Source: Icerya purchasi
Taxonomy: Eukaryota; Arthropoda; Insecta; Hemiptera; Monophlebidae
Assembly: GCA_039619475.1 (NCBI GenBank)
Contig: CM077115.1
Span: 398,570,557 to 398,634,556, forward strand
Reading direction: 5' to 3'
DNA length: 64,000 bases
The position numbers were made by a program, and so were the translations under genes. Below are positions 1 through 12,939 of this stretch, one piece after another (the first letter of the stretch is position 1; the number at the start of each line of letters is the position of its first letter). The notes under the pieces were generated by a model. That model searched no databases, was not told the origin of the DNA, and saw only the letters and a list, made by a program, of their open reading frames with translations.

Positions 1-3000
1 TTTTTGAAAAAAGTAAAGCGAGTTCTTTTCGTCATTAAGAAAAATTATGAAATTATTGGAATTTTAAAATTCAAGGGCGCAGATTTTGAAATGTATCCCG
101 ATGCAGGGAATTAGAGTTTTACACCCTGTTCTACACTAAACTTTTTTTTCTTTTTCATCGATGTACATATTCATAAAAATATTCGAAATAATTTCAGAAA
201 TTTCAAATTCAAGTAACGAAATCGGGAAAGGCTAATTTCAATAAGTTGCTCAACTAATAAAAATATTTAGAATATTTTTTTTTGCTTTCCTCTTAAACCA
301 TCCTTCGAAAAATCTCATTTTCATTCCGTTTCGTTCCGGTCTACATTTTCATTTCGTTTAAATGTGAACTATTACAGTAAGTTTTATTCAAGGATAAAAA
401 AAAAAAAAACTTTGTATTTAATATACACGCGATTAGCAGAAAGCACATTTAAAATACGTTGCAATTAACGTTGAAAATTATTTATTTTCAAAGCAAAACG
501 TCTGCTAGCTGTTTAATAGCTTTTCAGCGATTATTGGTCGCATACAAAACGGAGCGGATACTGCGATGGAAATCGAAAAGCTGAAATTGTTTTATAGTCA
601 TCTAATAGAAAATCAAAATGCTCATCATCAGGCTTCTTATCTTGTAAAATGATACGGAGTATGGTTGATTTTTGTTAATTCCGGGACAATCCCTTTAGAG
701 ATGTGTTTGACGGACGCCTGGATATTTCCCTCAGAGATACCTGATAAAAGGTGAGGCGAAATGTTGCTTAACCTTCCTAATTTGATCTTTCAGATGCCGT
801 TTGGTAATTTGCCTTTATATTTTAGCCGTACTCGTCTTATATTTTCCTTTCCCGTTTCATTATCTAGCTTTAATTTCGCACATTCATCGGCTAAATAGCG
901 ATGGCGTAACGTTCAACGGAGTCGTTACAATTTCTGACCAAGTTTCCATACTGCGAAGATGGTGCTGATGTGTGTTATGACGAAAGGAAAATGTTTTTTA
1001 ATTATACATTCATCTGATTTTCATCGAAAGTTCAAAATATCACCGCCGAATCGATTAAAAAGTCCGTCTTATTAGGTAAAGTTGTTAAAGACATTCTAGT
1101 GTTTTTTACTTCAATAATTACCGAGCAAAGATACGCATTAACCAACTACAAGTCGGTAAAAGTTCTTACCCTTTTTAACTCTTGCGACGCGGAATTGCTT
1201 GTGTGTCTTTTGGAGGAAAAAGAAGCAGAGCAAGCGGCTTCTGCTATAAAAAACTCGGAGCACGATACGTCGGGTTTTTGTGTTTTCTTTTTTGTTTTTT
1301 TCTTTTTAAATTTACAGCGTGAACCGAAAGTAAAAAAAGACCGTGAGAAACCATTGCCCACAAATAACAGTGAAAGGGATTGTAAATTTTCTAAATTAAA
1401 GTTTAGCATATAAACTTTTCGCCAAAAAAAAAAAAAAAAGAAAGAAATTCAGAAAAATAAACAAACTCCTGTTCCGGTATATTTTAATGTTTGACCTCAA
1501 AAAGGGAAGAAGAAAAGATCACGCCAGTGAATCTTCTTCAAGCCGGAGGGCTGTTGGTGCACTAGCGTCTTCTCTGTTTACGTGCGCTTTTAGAGAAATA
1601 CGAAATGAATGAACAAGTGTGAAATCCTAGGCAACAAACTCGAAAAGAATTCGCGTAATGGATAACAGAATGCTGATAGTTCAGCGACTTATATAGTGTA
1701 CCTTCTAGGCAGCGAATTAAGGAATATAGAACGCGCGAATGAAAACCCTTCAAGGCAAAGAGAACTTTCTAAGAAATAATGAATAGTAGATTAACGAATA
1801 ACCGAGTTCAGTTAATAAGCTTTCTGTGCAGGGGTAACCTGTCACCTATAAGAAGTTCATTTTTGTACTCTTCGTCGCAAAATAAAAGCTACTCGAACGT
1901 GTGAAATAATTTAATCTTTCTCCATTGTAATCAACTTTATGCAATCATTATGTCGATGTACGCGTTGGTAATTGTCAAAATTGTTCACTCTAAAACATCG
2001 ACTCGTTGCTGTTGCTGCAGAATCGATTCCGTTCGATAAATCCTATTCGTATTTTCAAAACTATTTTTTCCGAATCGTATGCCGAGCGAAATAATATCGA
2101 TACACCGGCAGAAAAATATTCGAAAACGTATTTTTTGGCGGAAGACGCATATTTTTACTCACGTACTATTTTTGCGATATCTGTAAAACCTGCGAGCAAA
2201 GTTTCATTTTTAGACCAAGCGAGAGCGAAAGGGTTCGACATTTGCGTCAGATTTTCAAAGGCCGCCATATTAGTAATTCCTGTGGCGGCTTCATTTGAAA
2301 CTGCTGAAAGGAACGTTTAGAAAAACCAATAGCGGTTCCGCGCACGCGTATTAGGAGATTACGAGCTTCATCGGAAATCGGCATCGAGAGACTGCAAAAC
2401 TGGACTGCAGCACATAAATTTCGTAGCGTTTAATCATCTTCAACATTCGTGTTTTGCTCAGTTGTAAATTTAATGAAACGGCGTTGGTATTCAGTTAGAA
2501 AGCCATTAATAATTTTAATAGTTGCTAAAACCGGAGCCCTCCACAAAGTTCGCCATTCGAAACGGGTTTATTTGCCGCCACCCATGTCGTGTGTATATTA
2601 TCTGTGTATTAGTCTCAATGCATTACAGCCCAGCCGGTTGGTTGGCCGCATCGGTAATGCGCTTACATTAAATACGTGCTAGAAATAAAGCAAAACTTTC
2701 GGCCAATCATCAATAGGTATGTAATAAAGAGGCATAAACGTTGAAAATTATTTAAGCTCTTCCCGGCTTTTCGCGTTCGCTTAGTTAATTCTCCGCCGGG
2801 TTAATGTTTAAAGTCATTTATAATTATAAATAGGGCGGGGGGGGGGGGCGAAAAACAAATTAGAAAAAAAAACGCAATTAAATGTTTTAGCAAACATTAT
2901 TCAGATCCGAGCTGGTAATTTAGAGCCGTTTAATTTCGAGTAAAGTTCGACTTGTCCGTAATTACGTGCAAGTACATGTGTACTTTACATTTGCCGTGTT

Positions 3001-3277
3001 CGTTGGATGTGTTAAAGGTTTTGCGTCTTTTCAGCCCGGATAGAGAGATAACTTTTATAACAATTAACGTTATGAATTTTGAAGATTTTTCTCATCAGAA
3101 TATAAAGTTATTTATTGAAGTATAAACTCAGCGATTAGCATCATTCGGTAAATATAACGGTGGAAAGGTCGGCTTGTCAGTTTTAATTTTTAGACACATT
3201 TAAGACGTAGAAATCGTAGTTTTCGTCGACGTTCTATATATAAAATGCGCAAGAATCAAATTAATTAAAGCTTCGCT
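1..3277. other. No recognisable gene; AT-rich intergenic or intronic DNA
   Basis: Open frames here are short (about 100 codons at most) and none resembles a family I know. The longest, at 1099-1413 and 2006-2320 on the plus strand, have no recognisable motif and no flanking splice or promoter pattern I can defend. Poly-A runs lie near 397-410 and 1425-1439, and a run of twelve G at 2837-2848 sits in otherwise AT-rich sequence. Confidence 0.6.
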
Positions 3278-3307
3278 AGGTTTCGGAAATTAAAAAGATC
3301 TATATAT

Positions 3308-3640
3308 ATTACCATCATCGCACCCATTTGGAAATACGGCTTGGAACTTTATGGGAATACGTGCAGAAGTAACCTAACACGTATCCAAAGGAAGCAGTCG
3401 ATTATCCTGCGCACTATCACATCAGCGCCTAAATACGTCTCCAACGCAACTCTTCATAATGATTTAAAGATCCCGTTTATCCAAGAGGTTCACATCAGGC
3501 AATATAAAAAGTTCTTCGAAAAATTATGTAAAAATACCAACCCATATATCAACAAAATGTATATTAGAACACTGCCGGGTAACCCTAGACGGAGGTTAAA
3601 ACGTCGGAAATGGTGCCGTGACGCTCTTCCGATAACTTAA
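3308..3640 (+). pseudogene. C-terminal fragment of Jockey-clade reverse transcriptase
   Basis: About 110 residues are open to a TAA stop at 3638-3640. The fragment contains the Jockey-type block APIWKYGLELYGN, then IQRKQSIILRTITSAPKYV and a downstream LHNDLKIP, ending near a basic RRRLKRRKW stretch. These are the conserved post-catalytic motifs of Jockey-clade elements, where the enzyme copies element RNA into DNA at a nicked chromosomal site. The polymerase core (including FADD) and the endonuclease are absent because of 5' truncation, so this piece cannot be active. No disabling mutation is seen within it, in keeping with a young copy. There is no upstream promoter of its own. Confidence 0.85.
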
Positions 3641-3703
3641 ATTAGATATTCCCTGATAAAGCATAATGCATTTATTAAATGCGCAAATAATACCAGCAGG
3701 AGT

Positions 3704-3917
3704 CTATGGGCCATACTGAACCGTATGGCTGCCACGGTACTCGAGCCAGTACAAATTTTCACCCTTTATGGTAATTCACAAGGTTACACGGGCCATGCTC
3801 TGCTGGACATCGTGTTAACTAGATACACTTAATATTATATATTGTAATAATCATGCTTGGTCAATAATATTCTATGACGATCACTAATAGATTTTGCAGG
3901 GTTCTATGGGCCATACT
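3704..3917 (+). repeat. Internal direct repeat in the 3' UTR of the Jockey-type element
   Basis: The 14-mer CTATGGGCCATACT occurs at 3704-3717 and again at 3904-3917, each followed by a related stretch (ctgtat or ccgtat, then GGTAGCCATGG or GGCTGCCACGG). The similarity spans about 45 bp per unit. Such doubled 3' UTR segments could be a family feature or a local duplication. Confidence 0.7.
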
Positions 3918-4125
3918 TTACTGTATCGGTAGCCATGGTGATCTTGGCAGTCTGTAAAAAGAATTAATAACTCGAACCTAGTCCCTCACTGGAGGGTTGG
4001 GTTAATGCCTGGGAATTACGTTATATTCCTAGAGTGTAAGTAATCAGCATATGGTCGAGGTCACGAGTACTGTTTGTGGGTTTACCGGTACAGTGGGGAA
4101 AAAAAAAAAAAAAGGTTTCGGAAAT

Positions 4126-6880
4126 AATTTAACGAGGCTTCTCTACATTCGATGAATTTTTCAATGTATATTAGGAAACCGAAATTTTTGTTTTAAGACT
4201 TTAAAAAACTTTTAAAAAACTGTTAAATTAATTTATTATTACACGAACATACATTCAATTTACACAAAATATATAACGTCAATTATAAAAAAAAGAACAT
4301 ATTACACGTAATAAAATATTAAAAATTCAAAAATTTAAAAAATATCAAATTAGTCCGACCGATTGCGTATTTTTAAAATTTTCTTTAATTGTTAATGTTT
4401 TATTACGTGTAATGTGTTTTTTTATAGTTGACGTCATATATATATATATATATATATATATTTTGTGTAAATTGTTACGTGCAATAATAAAAAATATAAC
4501 GTATGTAACTCTGAATGTAACAGTTTTTTTAAAAAGTTTTTTAGAAATTTCATTTAAAAGTGCGGTTACGGAAGGAAAAACAAATATAACGAAATTTATT
4601 TATTGTCGTATCAGCTATGCACTTGCATTACGAAATATATTAAGACGAAATAAATGAAAGTAGAACGCATCAGAGAAGAGAAAAAAAAAAACACCATCTA
4701 ATTGTAAATTAACGTTTGTTAGTCAATCTGCTGTTGTACCTATTGCATGTGCACGTTTCGTCGAATTTACACACGCATCCGAGTTTACTAAAGATGGTAC
4801 ATTGTCCAGAAAACACGTATGATCAGCGGCTAATAATATTCTGCATGGCCAGAGATAGAGCAAAAATATTCATGAAATACTCGAGTTTGCTAAAGAAGTT
4901 CTTGTATGTACTGTGAAGATTCGAAAAATAGTCTTTCATTTTTAACAAATAAACAGAGAACCGATGACCAATCTGTAAATTAATTCGCTCGTCTTATTTC
5001 GATTGATCTCGTAGCTGGATTATCGGAAGGTGTGTGTAAACATTTACCTGTGAATTAAATTAAATTTCGTAAATTCTAACGCATATATTCATTCGTCTTA
5101 GTGTTCTCTTGCGGTTGTAATACTTTTTTACCGCGAGCTTTCTTGCGAAATATTAACCGGGAATGTATACACGGTTTAATAGAATCCCGCTAATAACGTC
5201 ATCGAAACAGAAGCTGCTACCCGAAGAACACAGTTTCATATTATTCTCGATTAAGGAGATCAGGCAGTAATGTGCGAGATTAATGATATGTTTATTTAAT
5301 ATTATTTAAAGTATGTTTTTTAAGTTTAAAAAAAAAGTAAATAAATCATATAAATCGCCGGCAAAATATGGATTGTATCGTTAAATTTTTGGAGCTTGTT
5401 ATTTCAATAATGGTAATTGACTGGTTGATAAAAAAAAAAAAAAAAAAAAAAAAGGTAATTCGGCTATATATTTATTACACACGGAGGTCGAAAGGGGTTG
5501 TGTTGCGAAAAAAAGGAAACGGCTCTGAATCTGCGAGAAAACATTATGATGCCAGCGGAACCTTTAAGAATAACACGAGATATATATTTTCCGTGGAAGA
5601 AAATTTATTTCAGTCCATACTTCTCGTACGGATCAAAATTAAGCTTCTCGTGAAGAATCATAAAATAAAGTCGTCACGAAGATGTTTTAATTACACGCTG
5701 TTTAGTAGCCTGCAGAGTTTGCTATACCGAGGAAACATCCTGAAGTTTAATTTTTCGGGTAGCTTCAATTACTTTCTTTAAACACAGAATTAAAAACTAT
5801 AAACTTTGCTTTATAGTGATGGAGAAAGTCATTGAACTTTCGGATAATTGTTTACGGACGCTAAGCGCTGTGTTCTATATAGGTTTCGTGCTTGATGGAT
5901 CTAACTGCTTTTTAAACATCCCGTGTTTCTTCTTCCTTAATTATTTATAGCCAGATTCCTTTGTCCGTTTGTACTGTGGGCTCTGTAATTGCAGATGTGG
6001 CCATGGTATGGGACAGCTAACTCCTTTTGCTCTTACCTTCGTCATTTCTTTTCTTTTCAGGATACATACGTTTGGCATTTTTCGACGTTGATTGTTATTG
6101 TTTCTCCATCTTTGGTATAGCATTCTTTATCAGATTCCATTCCTTGTTACTCCTAATTGCTGCTATGTACACATGTTGATGGGTAATCGTCCGTTGCTGA
6201 CAAGCCCAGGGAAAAACCCAAACAAGAAAAAAAAAAAAAAAAAAAACACAGATATCTTATTGCACGAATAAAAAACAAGTTGCTCAATCTGTAACATAGA
6301 TTATTTACTTTTGGGAAGGATTTACATTCTTTTCAAAAACAAAAACCTTTAATACGATCCTCCCTTGTAAATTTTGATATCTCGTGTAAGAATTTTCTCT
6401 TGATAATTCTTATTTAAACAATTAATTATTAAAAAATGAAATTTTTTTTTTTTTGGCAAGAAGAACTACTTGCAGCTGCTGTAGGAAACAAAAAAAAAAA
6501 AAAAAAAATTAGTAACAGCTTCCAGCGTGTGGTGTACGTAAAAATTTTATTATTAGGCATGGAAAAGGGTTTAAATAGTCTCAAGTGCGAAAAAATAATT
6601 TCTTCTCGTAATCGTATCGTATGGAACTAATTTCATTAAAATAAACATAAAATTGGTTTTTGTAAATTTTTTCTCAAATATCTAAAACTTTTTTTTCCTT
6701 TCTAGGTCAGCATTCTCCCAAGCGAGTTGATTTTCTTCCGTTATTAAAAGCTCTTGTGGCCAAATGGTTCCTCGCCAGGCCAAAAACAAAGAAAAAAAAA
6801 AAAAAAAAACTATTAGCGGATTTGAAAAACAAATATAACATCGTAATACCACAGGTTATAATATTTGCTTAAAATTTCTT
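4126..6880. other. No recognisable gene; simple repeats only
   Basis: Contains a (TA)n tract at about 4434-4460 and A-runs at 5430-5453 (24 nt), about 6229-6246 and 6490-6508. The open frames, for example 5368-5781 plus, run through the homopolymers and show no motif. Nothing else is supported. Confidence 0.55.
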
Positions 6881-6884
6881 TAAC

Positions 6885-7640
6885 CTCAGCCCTTCTATCC
6901 CCCCCTATTGTGCCTTTCACACTGTCAAACTACCTGTTCAATCGAAACTCCTAATTCACATTCAGAACAGATATATTTTAGTTGGTTCCTCTGTCTTGCC
7001 TTGAGATTCTAGGTCTTTTAAATTTACCTCCTTCCACTTAATTTTCCGTACGGAATTTGCTGCATGGCGCGTCGATCTTTCACAAAATTCCCTTGAATAG
7101 ATCCGAAAAGAGTACTCATCCCAATTTCTTCTACTTTTACCGATGATCTTATAATACTTCTCGTATGCACTTCCTTCCCTCTTACTTCAATTGAGATCGA
7201 TCTTGATTTTTGCCCATTTAGGATTGAGGATATTGACTTAGTGAATACATTAGGCTAGTGTATTCACTAAGTCAATATCCTCAATCCTAAATTAGTTAGG
7301 CTGTTTCTTTTCGCTATAAATTTTTAAACAAGTTCTTGTCAGCTCGCAATGCTGCTCTTCTTTCCTTCGCCTATTCCGAATTACGACATTCAACTACTGT
7401 TCTTCCTTATTTTCCTATTCTGGTTAATATTTTTCTATTCAACTATCTCTTTTTCCTTGCCTATGAGTTTTTTAGATGCCCCCTTTCTTTAGAGCATTTA
7501 AAAATCTCGGCTATTAGTCGAATTCTTCCTGCATCATCATTTTTGCGCTTCCATCTGATTCCACCTACTTTCTCTGTGACGTTGACTTTTTTCTCTTCAC
7601 TTACAATTATAATAAGACTATATAAAAAAAAACACACATG
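6885..7640 (+). pseudogene. Possible highly decayed plus-strand relic of the alpha RNase H retrotransposon family
   Basis: The plus strand is T/C-rich like the sense strand of family alpha (14.9-21.5 kb), and the frame at 7336-7650 includes HLKISAISRILPASSFLRFH, which loosely parallels the ISAICRLRFGHS...LFRF stretch of the alpha copy at 18.5 kb. Upstream frames have several stops. The resemblance is weak and may be compositional, so I hold it only as a possibility. The perfect hairpin at 7216-7292 lies inside. Confidence 0.22.
7216..7292. repeat. Perfect inverted repeat (34-bp arms, 9-nt loop)
   Basis: The left arm 7216-7249 begins ATTTAGGATTGAGGATATTG and pairs without mismatch with 7259-7292, which ends CAATATCCTCAATCCTAAAT. 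The loop is TTAGGCTAG. No flanking duplication is visible. It could be a very short foldback element or a template-switch inversion product; the stem is too perfect for a typical microRNA precursor. Confidence 0.93.
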
Positions 7641-7659
7641 TTATAATTAGCGCATTAGT

Positions 7660-10600
7660 CGAAGCGAATAAAAAATAATAAGCGAATTATTGTTATTATT
7701 GTTTTGATAGAACAAACTTTTAGTTGATGTATGCATATATATTTACGCTGTCCTCTATATTCTTAACATAAATCAAATAATATTATTATATTCGAAGTAA
7801 TCGTAATGATTTTATTTGAACGGTCAACTTCGGCAGTGTACGAAGATTTCTTCTTCGAAACCCGATATCACGTTCCGCATTTTCTAGAGAGGATCCAAGT
7901 TATTTTTCGGCTTGTATATTTCGCGACCATTGTAAACAAGGCTTAGAGCGATTTTTTTACATGATCAAAAAACGCGGTTCGCAGTGAATGTTTATGCTTT
8001 TAGTTCGCCCGGAGATGACGACATTATTATAAATTCTTCTTGATATTTTCTTTTAAACAGGTTAACCTTTTCCCACCTTTTGTTCATTAAAGCATTGTTA
8101 GCATAATTTTAGACTTAAAGGAAGTATGAATATTCATGTTTATTCTAGTAGCGTAAACAAATGACACCCCGCTGTAAACGCAACAAACTTTCATTTTTTC
8201 TTCGGGTAGCTGGCGTATAGCGCGATTTTATGAGTATTTATTACCGTCGAGAAAGCTGTGAAATAAATCTACTGTTACCGTTATTTTTCACCGCGCTTTC
8301 GTTACACCCTCGTTACATTTTTATTACCGCTACGACTCTTGGCCATTTTCGCATTAGCGTCAAATATTCTTGATAAAGAATCAAAGTCGTCTTTTGCAAT
8401 ACCTGCGGCTTTTCCGTTGTAAATTTATTTTTAACAAATTTTTTCACCATACCATTCGATCATTTTAAACATGTTCTTAATTCGTTTAGTAGAGAAAAAA
8501 AGTCAGTTGCTGCAATTTCATATTTCTATTATTTACGGCACAGGTTGTAATAATAGGCATATAAAAATTTTTTTCTCTGACGCATTTCGAAGATTATATA
8601 CATTTACGGAAGGTAATTAAAAACAACAATATATAAAACGCTGCTAATCGATACTAATTTAACAGTGTAAATAAATGGTCTCAATATGTTTAAATAAACG
8701 TGCGGAAATTTCAGCCTAACATGACTTCGCATTTCGTTATGGTTATATAGAAATACACCTACCCCCTCCCCATTTGCTGGTAAAAAAAAAAACGCAATAT
8801 AAAGAATATTAATACAGATTTACAAATTTTAAAATGCCTAAAACAACTTAGAACTATCATAAGTAAAAGTTAAATAGCTGTATTAAGCAATGAAAACGCC
8901 ATGTTATAATTAGATATTTTCTAGTATTTATAAAATTAACTTCCTTCATTTTTTGTAGTCATTATTTTCTTATATTAAATATTACGTACGTTGCCATTAT
9001 TTATTATTTCATCATTTTATCTCCTTTTTTTTTATATTTTTTAAAAGAAAAAATAATAATTTTGACGTTTATTTACATTTTTTAAAATTTCGATTTTTAA
9101 ACACAGTCGATATTATTAATATATAGTACGGTTTCTGTAATCATTTAATTTGAACTCCCATTTTTTTTTTTTTTTTATATATTAAACATATGACACATAA
9201 TAAAAATTTTATGATGTTACTTTACATTGAATATTTTTAAAGAAAAAATAATAATTTCAATATTTATTTATATTTTCGTAATTTAATTTTTAAATGAACT
9301 GACTATTTATTTATATCATTAAATCACAGTGATTTCATTATTATTTCGTATCCGGGGCTGTTTTTAATTGTAATGTTCGTATAAATGTTAATTATGAGGA
9401 CGTAGTTTTCGAAACGCGTCAGTGAATTTTATCGAGTTATTTTTAAAAGTGTTACGGTATTATTATAACTTATTTGCTCACAACTATATATAACTTTGGA
9501 TAAGTCAGCTGTTTTTTTTTTCTTTTTACTTTAATATATAATGAATTTAGTATGATTATGCGTGTTGCAAATGTTTTTGTTTTCTAATAGAAATAGAGAG
9601 TTTTTTTATTGTAGCCGAATTGGAGTTGTTCGAAAACTATGAGATCTGTTGTTGCGCAACGATATCCGTTTTAATTTTGGCCGAGAATTAATTCGGTTTG
9701 CTTAGTAATTTTAAAATTTCTCCGGGCAAACTGAAAATTACTTTTTAAACAAGATGTAAAAAAGCGCTCCTTTTTATCTTCTTAGTAATCGTATATATTC
9801 GTAAAGCAAAATATTAATTTATTCGAAAATTGTAATAAAATTTTGTTGGCTACTCAAAATGCATTGCGGACTACACGTACACACATTTCAAAAACACATT
9901 CAAAATTAATTAAATGCGGTATTTTAAACTACTTGTTTTCCAACTTTTTCTGTTTTTTTTTTTTTTTTTAAATTAAATTTCGTCTTTTTTGATTTTTATT
10001 CAAAATCGATATAAATTTAGTATACTGTAAAATGAAATCGGTCCTTAAAAGTCTCTGTTACTATTCTCCTTCAAATACGTATAGTCAAATTCACGTACCG
10101 ATGAAAAAAAATTGTCAAAGCAACATCTGCTGTCGGTTAAACTTTTCAGAATATTTTTTAACTTTTTTTAATTTTATTTGTTACCGTCGTGTAACACTTA
10201 ATCCTCAGAAATTTGAAATTAATTTTTAAGATTTGGCCTTTTTGTAATTTATTTCCTTTGTTGTTGTTTTTTTTTTTTTTTTTGTCAGAGTTTGTTCATT
10301 TAAATATAAACAGTTAGTACTTTTTTCGTAAAACTTTAAATAAAACGGGAAAGCTTTATATGTATTAACTGAATATTATATTTCAAAATGAACGGCTGTC
10401 ACTGTATGAAATTAATTGCGAACAACGAAAGAAAGTAGAAACGAAAACTTCACCTACAAATGAAATCGGTTTGCGGCGCAAGCCTTAGATAAACTTGCTG
10501 AAATAAAAATCAGCTTAAATTTATTAACGGAGAAATTGAGAACAAGCATTGCAATATTTCTTTTCGATTAATTTGTCGTAATGTAACAATAATTTTTTTT

Positions 10601-11628
10601 TGCATGCGAAGAAGTTCAACAGATTTTTTGGAGGACTTATTATGCTTAGCATATCTTCATACGACAGATTAACATTCGTGAAATTTACTCGGATTACAAT
10701 TTTCTTCATCGGAGAAACATAAACTCGCTGCGTTTATTTTTGAATTGCTTCTTCGTATTATAGAAATTTACTTGAAATAAAATGACTTTGTTTTCTAAAT
10801 GAAATGCTCTAAAATGTTTATTTTCAACCAAAAATGAAATGATGTTTCACAGTAACGAAACTTAACCGTTTTAGGTGTCATAGCAATTTTTTCTCCAATT
10901 ACGGAGATTAACAACTAATTAAATTGATATCAAGAGTACTGAAGTAAGTTTAGATAAAAAATCATAAAGACGGAAGAAAATGTTAAATTAATGAACGCGT
11001 TCGAAGCGATAGTTGGTCTACTAAACGTATTACGAAACCTACTTCATTATTAGTCTTAATTCGAATCCGAGAACGTCATTCCAGTTGTTGTACTAAAGGA
11101 GGGACGTTTTTTTCTTCTTTGAAAAGTTGTCTAAAGAATTTTATTTGTACAAAATAAACGTTTTTTTCGGTTTGTTTTTTTTTTTTGTTTTTTTATTTTT
11201 TGGTTTGGTTCGTTAACGTGTGTACAGCTAAGGAAGGAACCGTGAATTAAACCGGAATACATTGCGGGATGATGTAGCAGGTGCGTAATTTTTGAGCAAA
11301 ATGAGTATACGTTTCGAGGAAGAGACGCTTTCGTATACATATCGAAATGCTGATCATTTTCTCCGAACGTTTTGAAAAAGGTAGCCAACCATCAGGGTAC
11401 ATTGCCCCCGGTTTAGCGGCTAGAGTCATGTATTGGCTGCATTTGCCCCACCAGCCTTTTTGTTAAATACTTATTTTGACGACAAATGTGTTTCATCGAC
11501 AGAATAAAACATTTATATACGCATGGAAGAAAAGCGGATTCCTTGACAGCGAAGTCAACTAGTTAATTCTATGGTATTCCAATACGGTATGGGACCCGTA
11601 ACGTTGCTTTACATGGTGTTTCGCCGCA

Positions 11629-11630
<2 letters not shown>
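7660..11630. other. No recognisable gene; AT-rich
   Basis: Open frames stay at or below about 85 codons and are low-complexity. T-runs occur near 9162-9177, 9953-9970, 10267-10284 and 11177-11186. A short motif resembling a hammerhead-like core lies at 9391-9420 (listed separately). Confidence 0.55.
9391..9420 (+). other. Hammerhead-core-like motif relic
   Basis: ATTATGA at 9391-9397 is followed by a 12-nt gap and then TCGAAACGCGTC ending at 9420. The same ATGA...CGAAAC arrangement occurs at four other places in the window. The match to the hammerhead consensus (CUGAUGA, stem II, GAAA) is imperfect and activity is doubtful. Confidence 0.3.
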
Positions 11631-11659
<29 letters not shown>

Positions 11660-11675
11660 CAAATAAGTTGTGGGT

Positions 11676-11717
11676 CTCACAGGGCAAAAATGCCCGTTGT
11701 GAGAGTGCCCAACACTC
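11676..11717 (-). repeat. Tandem stem-loops at gamma 3' end, copy 1
   Basis: CTCACA at 11676-11681 pairs with TGTGAG at 11698-11703, and inside it GGGCA pairs with TGCCC around an AAAA loop. GAGTG at 11703-11707 then pairs with CACTC at 11713-11717. The same structures recur at 29252-29295 with changes in both arms. Confidence 0.75.
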
Positions 11718-11823
11718 TTATCAACGTTTATTAAACAAAGATACAAATTACAAAAATTACAACTATGTTAACTTATTCCATAAATAACAATACTAATAAA
11801 CCTAACATAATATTTAATTAAGA

Positions 11824-11875
<52 letters not shown>

Positions 11876-12539
11876 ACATAATATATCGCGTAATATGCAT
11901 CTGTACATACATGCAGACAGCTTAATATTTCCAGATCGAAAAACATGATCCTCTGAGAGAAACTTAAAAACCAAGAAGAACACGATAAAGTCAGAAACCA
12001 AAATCAATAAATAAAGAAACATTAAAAAGTAGCGAGATATAGAACGTAACTTGATCTTCAATCTTTGTACCGTTCCTTCAGCCATTCTTGCACCTCTTTT
12101 TTCCACATACCAATTTTTTCCCCTGTAGTATATGACTTACTTATTTAAATAAATTAAAACTGACCCATCAGTGTTATCAATTCGTAGATTTACACCGCGG
12201 CGGGGATAGATGTAATATGTATTACTTTGGTTTCTTGTTAAGCGGATTTTTTCCCTGGATGGTAATTTTATATTTTTAACATTAAATTCTAGTAATCTGT
12301 AATAGAAATAATACATCTTGGAGGATATTTCATCGTTTTCCTTTCATACATAATTGATCTAGAGCTGTTTTTCTTCCAGTAGGGTAGTATAAGTTTCAAA
12401 TAACTCTTCTGTATTTTACTTATTTTGTTTATTTCTGTTTTCTTTGTACCCATATTTGAATTCCATATAATATTCTAGACATTATTATTGAATTATAGTA
12501 TACACGTAGTGCTTTATTTTATATAAAGCTGGAATTGTC

Positions 12540-12931
12540 TGTCCTATTTTTGAGTTTAAACTTTGAATGTGTTTTTTCCAGTTCAAGAATTTATCAATAT
12601 ATATGTATATATATATATATACCTAGATATTTAAAGTCATTTACGTTCTCTAACGGTGGACAAAAACGTACGAAGCTCATGAAGGCAATCGTTATTATGA
12701 AGGACAATTCGCGGATCGCGTGTGTTATATTTAGAATTATTCCAAATGTGTAATACTTTTGATTTCTTTATATTTATACATAACTTCCTATCATGTGTCC
12801 ATTTACTCAAATTATCTACATGATCTTGTAATAATTTTTCCGCAATCTCTAAATTTTTTTACTCCATTAATAAAGCAATATCATCAGCAAATACGTAAAC
12901 CTTTGCATTTTTAATATGCTTGTGCATATCG
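12540..12931 (-). pseudogene. Reverse transcriptase fragment with FADD box (family gamma)
   Basis: The minus strand reads KNAKVYVFADDIALLM with the FADD tetrad encoded at 12880-12891. It continues NLSKWTHDRKLCINIKKSK, and after an interrupted segment gives DFKYLGIYID near 12610-12635 and LNWKKHI beyond. These are RT motif C (catalytic Asp pair) and the following YLG and K(x)HI motifs of Jockey/I-group non-LTR elements. At least one in-frame stop follows ALLME, and a (TA)n stretch at 12596-12621 cuts into the YLG region. Further downstream (12430-12520, minus), ILYGIQIWVQ resembles the post-catalytic block. Non-functional; assignment beyond the Jockey/I group is not possible by eye. Confidence 0.78.
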
Positions 12932-12939
12932 CGAGTGTT

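Larger units (their letters stand above)
3291..4112 (+). mobile_element. 5'-truncated Jockey-type non-LTR retrotransposon with 13-bp target-site duplication
   Basis: The insertion is bounded by a perfect 13-bp direct repeat, AGGTTTCGGAAAT, at 3278-3290 and 4113-4125, immediately preceded at the 3' end by a poly-A tail (about 4099-4113). Only the last part of the reverse transcriptase frame remains, followed by a 3' untranslated region of about 460 bp. Target-primed reverse transcription typically leaves this arrangement: truncation at the 5' end, a tail and a short duplication. The intact duplication suggests a fairly recent insertion. The 3' UTR carries an internal direct repeat with cores exactly 200 bp apart (3704 and 3904). 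Confidence 0.88.
11632..12935 (-). mobile_element. Decayed minus-strand non-LTR retrotransposon, RT FADD region to 3' end (family gamma)
   Basis: Read on the minus strand, the element enters at about 12931 inside the reverse transcriptase and ends with a poly-A tail, seen as T-run 11632-11659. Its last 200 bp match 29241-29430, which also follows a T-run, so two copies define the 3' end. The 3' terminus can form two adjacent stem-loops at 11676-11703 and 11703-11717. A (TA)n tract at 11825-11869 interrupts the 3' UTR. Both the 5' truncation and the many stops show it is dead. Confidence 0.75.

Noticed and set aside
5368..5781. 137-codon plus frame with a Lys run
   Set aside because: Opened by the A24 homopolymer; no homology or conserved pattern.
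11768..12106. 112-codon minus frame as a gene
   Set aside because: It crosses a (TA)n tract (IYIYIY) inside the 3' part of the gamma element.
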